Source: Anaeromyces robustus | Taxonomy: Eukaryota > Neocallimastigomycota > Neocallimastigomycetes > Neocallimastigales > Neocallimastigaceae | Direction: 5' to 3' | Assembly: GCA_002104895.1 (NCBI GenBank) | Contig: MCFG01000549.1 | Span: forward strand, 1 to 32,587 | DNA: 32,587 nucleotides | Shown: positions 32,205 through 32,587 of the stretch, one piece after another | How positions within the stretch are numbered: position 1 is the first letter of the stretch | Layout: each line of letters starts with the position of its first letter | Program-made: the position numbers and the translations under genes | The notes under the pieces: model-generated | The model's input: only the letters and a program-made list of their open reading frames with translations | What the model was told of the DNA's origin: nothing | Database searches by the model: none

Positions 32205-32587
32205 ATGGATCATACGAACTATACTAATAAGATTAACTATATCAGACGGGGTATTAGGTGTCATGGTATTGATATCTCAGATACTTATGTTATTTTTATC
32301 CGTCGCATTCGTTCTTGGACTCTTCCAAAATTTAGAAATTTTCTTGAGAAGAATTTCCCTGAGTTTAATAATACCATCGTTGCTGTTAAACATTCCTCTC
32401 TTCTTAATGATAATTTATATCAAATTAAAACTACAGCTTCTGAGGAGAATATTAATAAATTTATTGATAGTTTCAAATTAATTATTAAAAAATGTTCCAT
32501 TAACTTTCATCGATGTAGTAGGAAGAATCACAAGCCTTCCTTTGCTCTTATCAGGAGAAAACTTTGCCACTCTAAAAAGAACATTAA
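32205..32587 (+). CDS. Unrecognised ORF running off the right edge; candidate retroelement protein
   Basis: An open frame of 127 codons from the ATG at 32205 to the window end without a stop. The frame is also open upstream to 32094, through A and T runs. It uses a mixed codon set (CGT, CGC, AGG, CAT, TGT, TGG) unlike the random A/T frames, which supports real coding. The product begins MDHTNYTNKINYIRRGIRCH, is rich in Arg/Lys, and near the visible end has a Cys/His cluster (KKCSINFHRCSRKNH). I recognise no domain. Its place just after promoter-like monomers suggests the first ORF, or the start of the only ORF, of a non-LTR element. A host gene is possible. Confidence 0.55.
   Translation, partial: MDHTNYTNKINYIRRGIRCHGIDISDTYVIFIRRIRSWTLPKFRNFLEKNFPEFNNTIVAVKHSSLLNDNLYQIKTTASEENINKFIDSFKLIIKKCSINFHRCSRKNHKPSFALIRRKLCHSKKNI

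Overview
The window looks like nuclear DNA from an extremely A+T-rich eukaryote, most likely an anaerobic gut fungus (Neocallimastigomycota). Intergenic DNA is almost pure A/T with long homopolymers and (TTTA)n or (ATT)n tracts. There are spliceosomal introns (GTAAAT...TAG), a signal-peptide/KDEL protein disulfide isomerase, and intronless aldo-keto reductases of a bacterial-looking type. The assignment rests on composition and gene style, not on a marker gene. Dictyostelium-like genomes share some of these traits, so I hold it at about 0.7.

Layout. From 1 to about 21.5 kb lies a cluster of five paralogous aldo-keto reductase (AKR) genes. Four are on the minus strand: AKR1 (cut by the left edge), AKR2, AKR3 (a frameshifted pseudogene that has also lost its catalytic His) and AKR4. 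AKR5 is on the plus strand and has lost five conserved residues in frame. A shared TATA-type block lies upstream of AKR2, AKR3 and AKR4. A possible sixth AKR relic sits near 25.3 kb.

The cluster is full of retroelements. There are two copies of a roughly 520-bp G+C-richer element with a tRNA-like head (a SINE). There are two copies of a non-LTR element 3' end, one bounded by a perfect 13-bp target-site duplication. A complete, apparently intact Ty1/copia element (14046-19305) has nearly identical LTRs and a 5-bp target duplication. The second SINE copy landed exactly on the stop codon of AKR2, so the gene now ends on a TGA supplied by the SINE.

From 21.5 to 28.4 kb I see no gene, only low-complexity A/T. 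At 28428-30633 is a complete three-exon protein disulfide isomerase whose first CGHC active site is encoded by a 31-nt mini-exon. Its G/C-ending codons contrast sharply with those of the AKRs. At 31394-31780 are two full and one partial copies of a 142-bp tandem monomer that folds into two conserved hairpins. They precede an open reading frame that runs off the right edge. The monomers plus ORF resemble the 5' end of a non-LTR retrotransposon, but I could not identify the protein.

The PDI acts in the ER in oxidative protein folding. The AKRs would be cytosolic NAD(P)H-dependent carbonyl reductases. Nothing in the sequence ties the two functions together.
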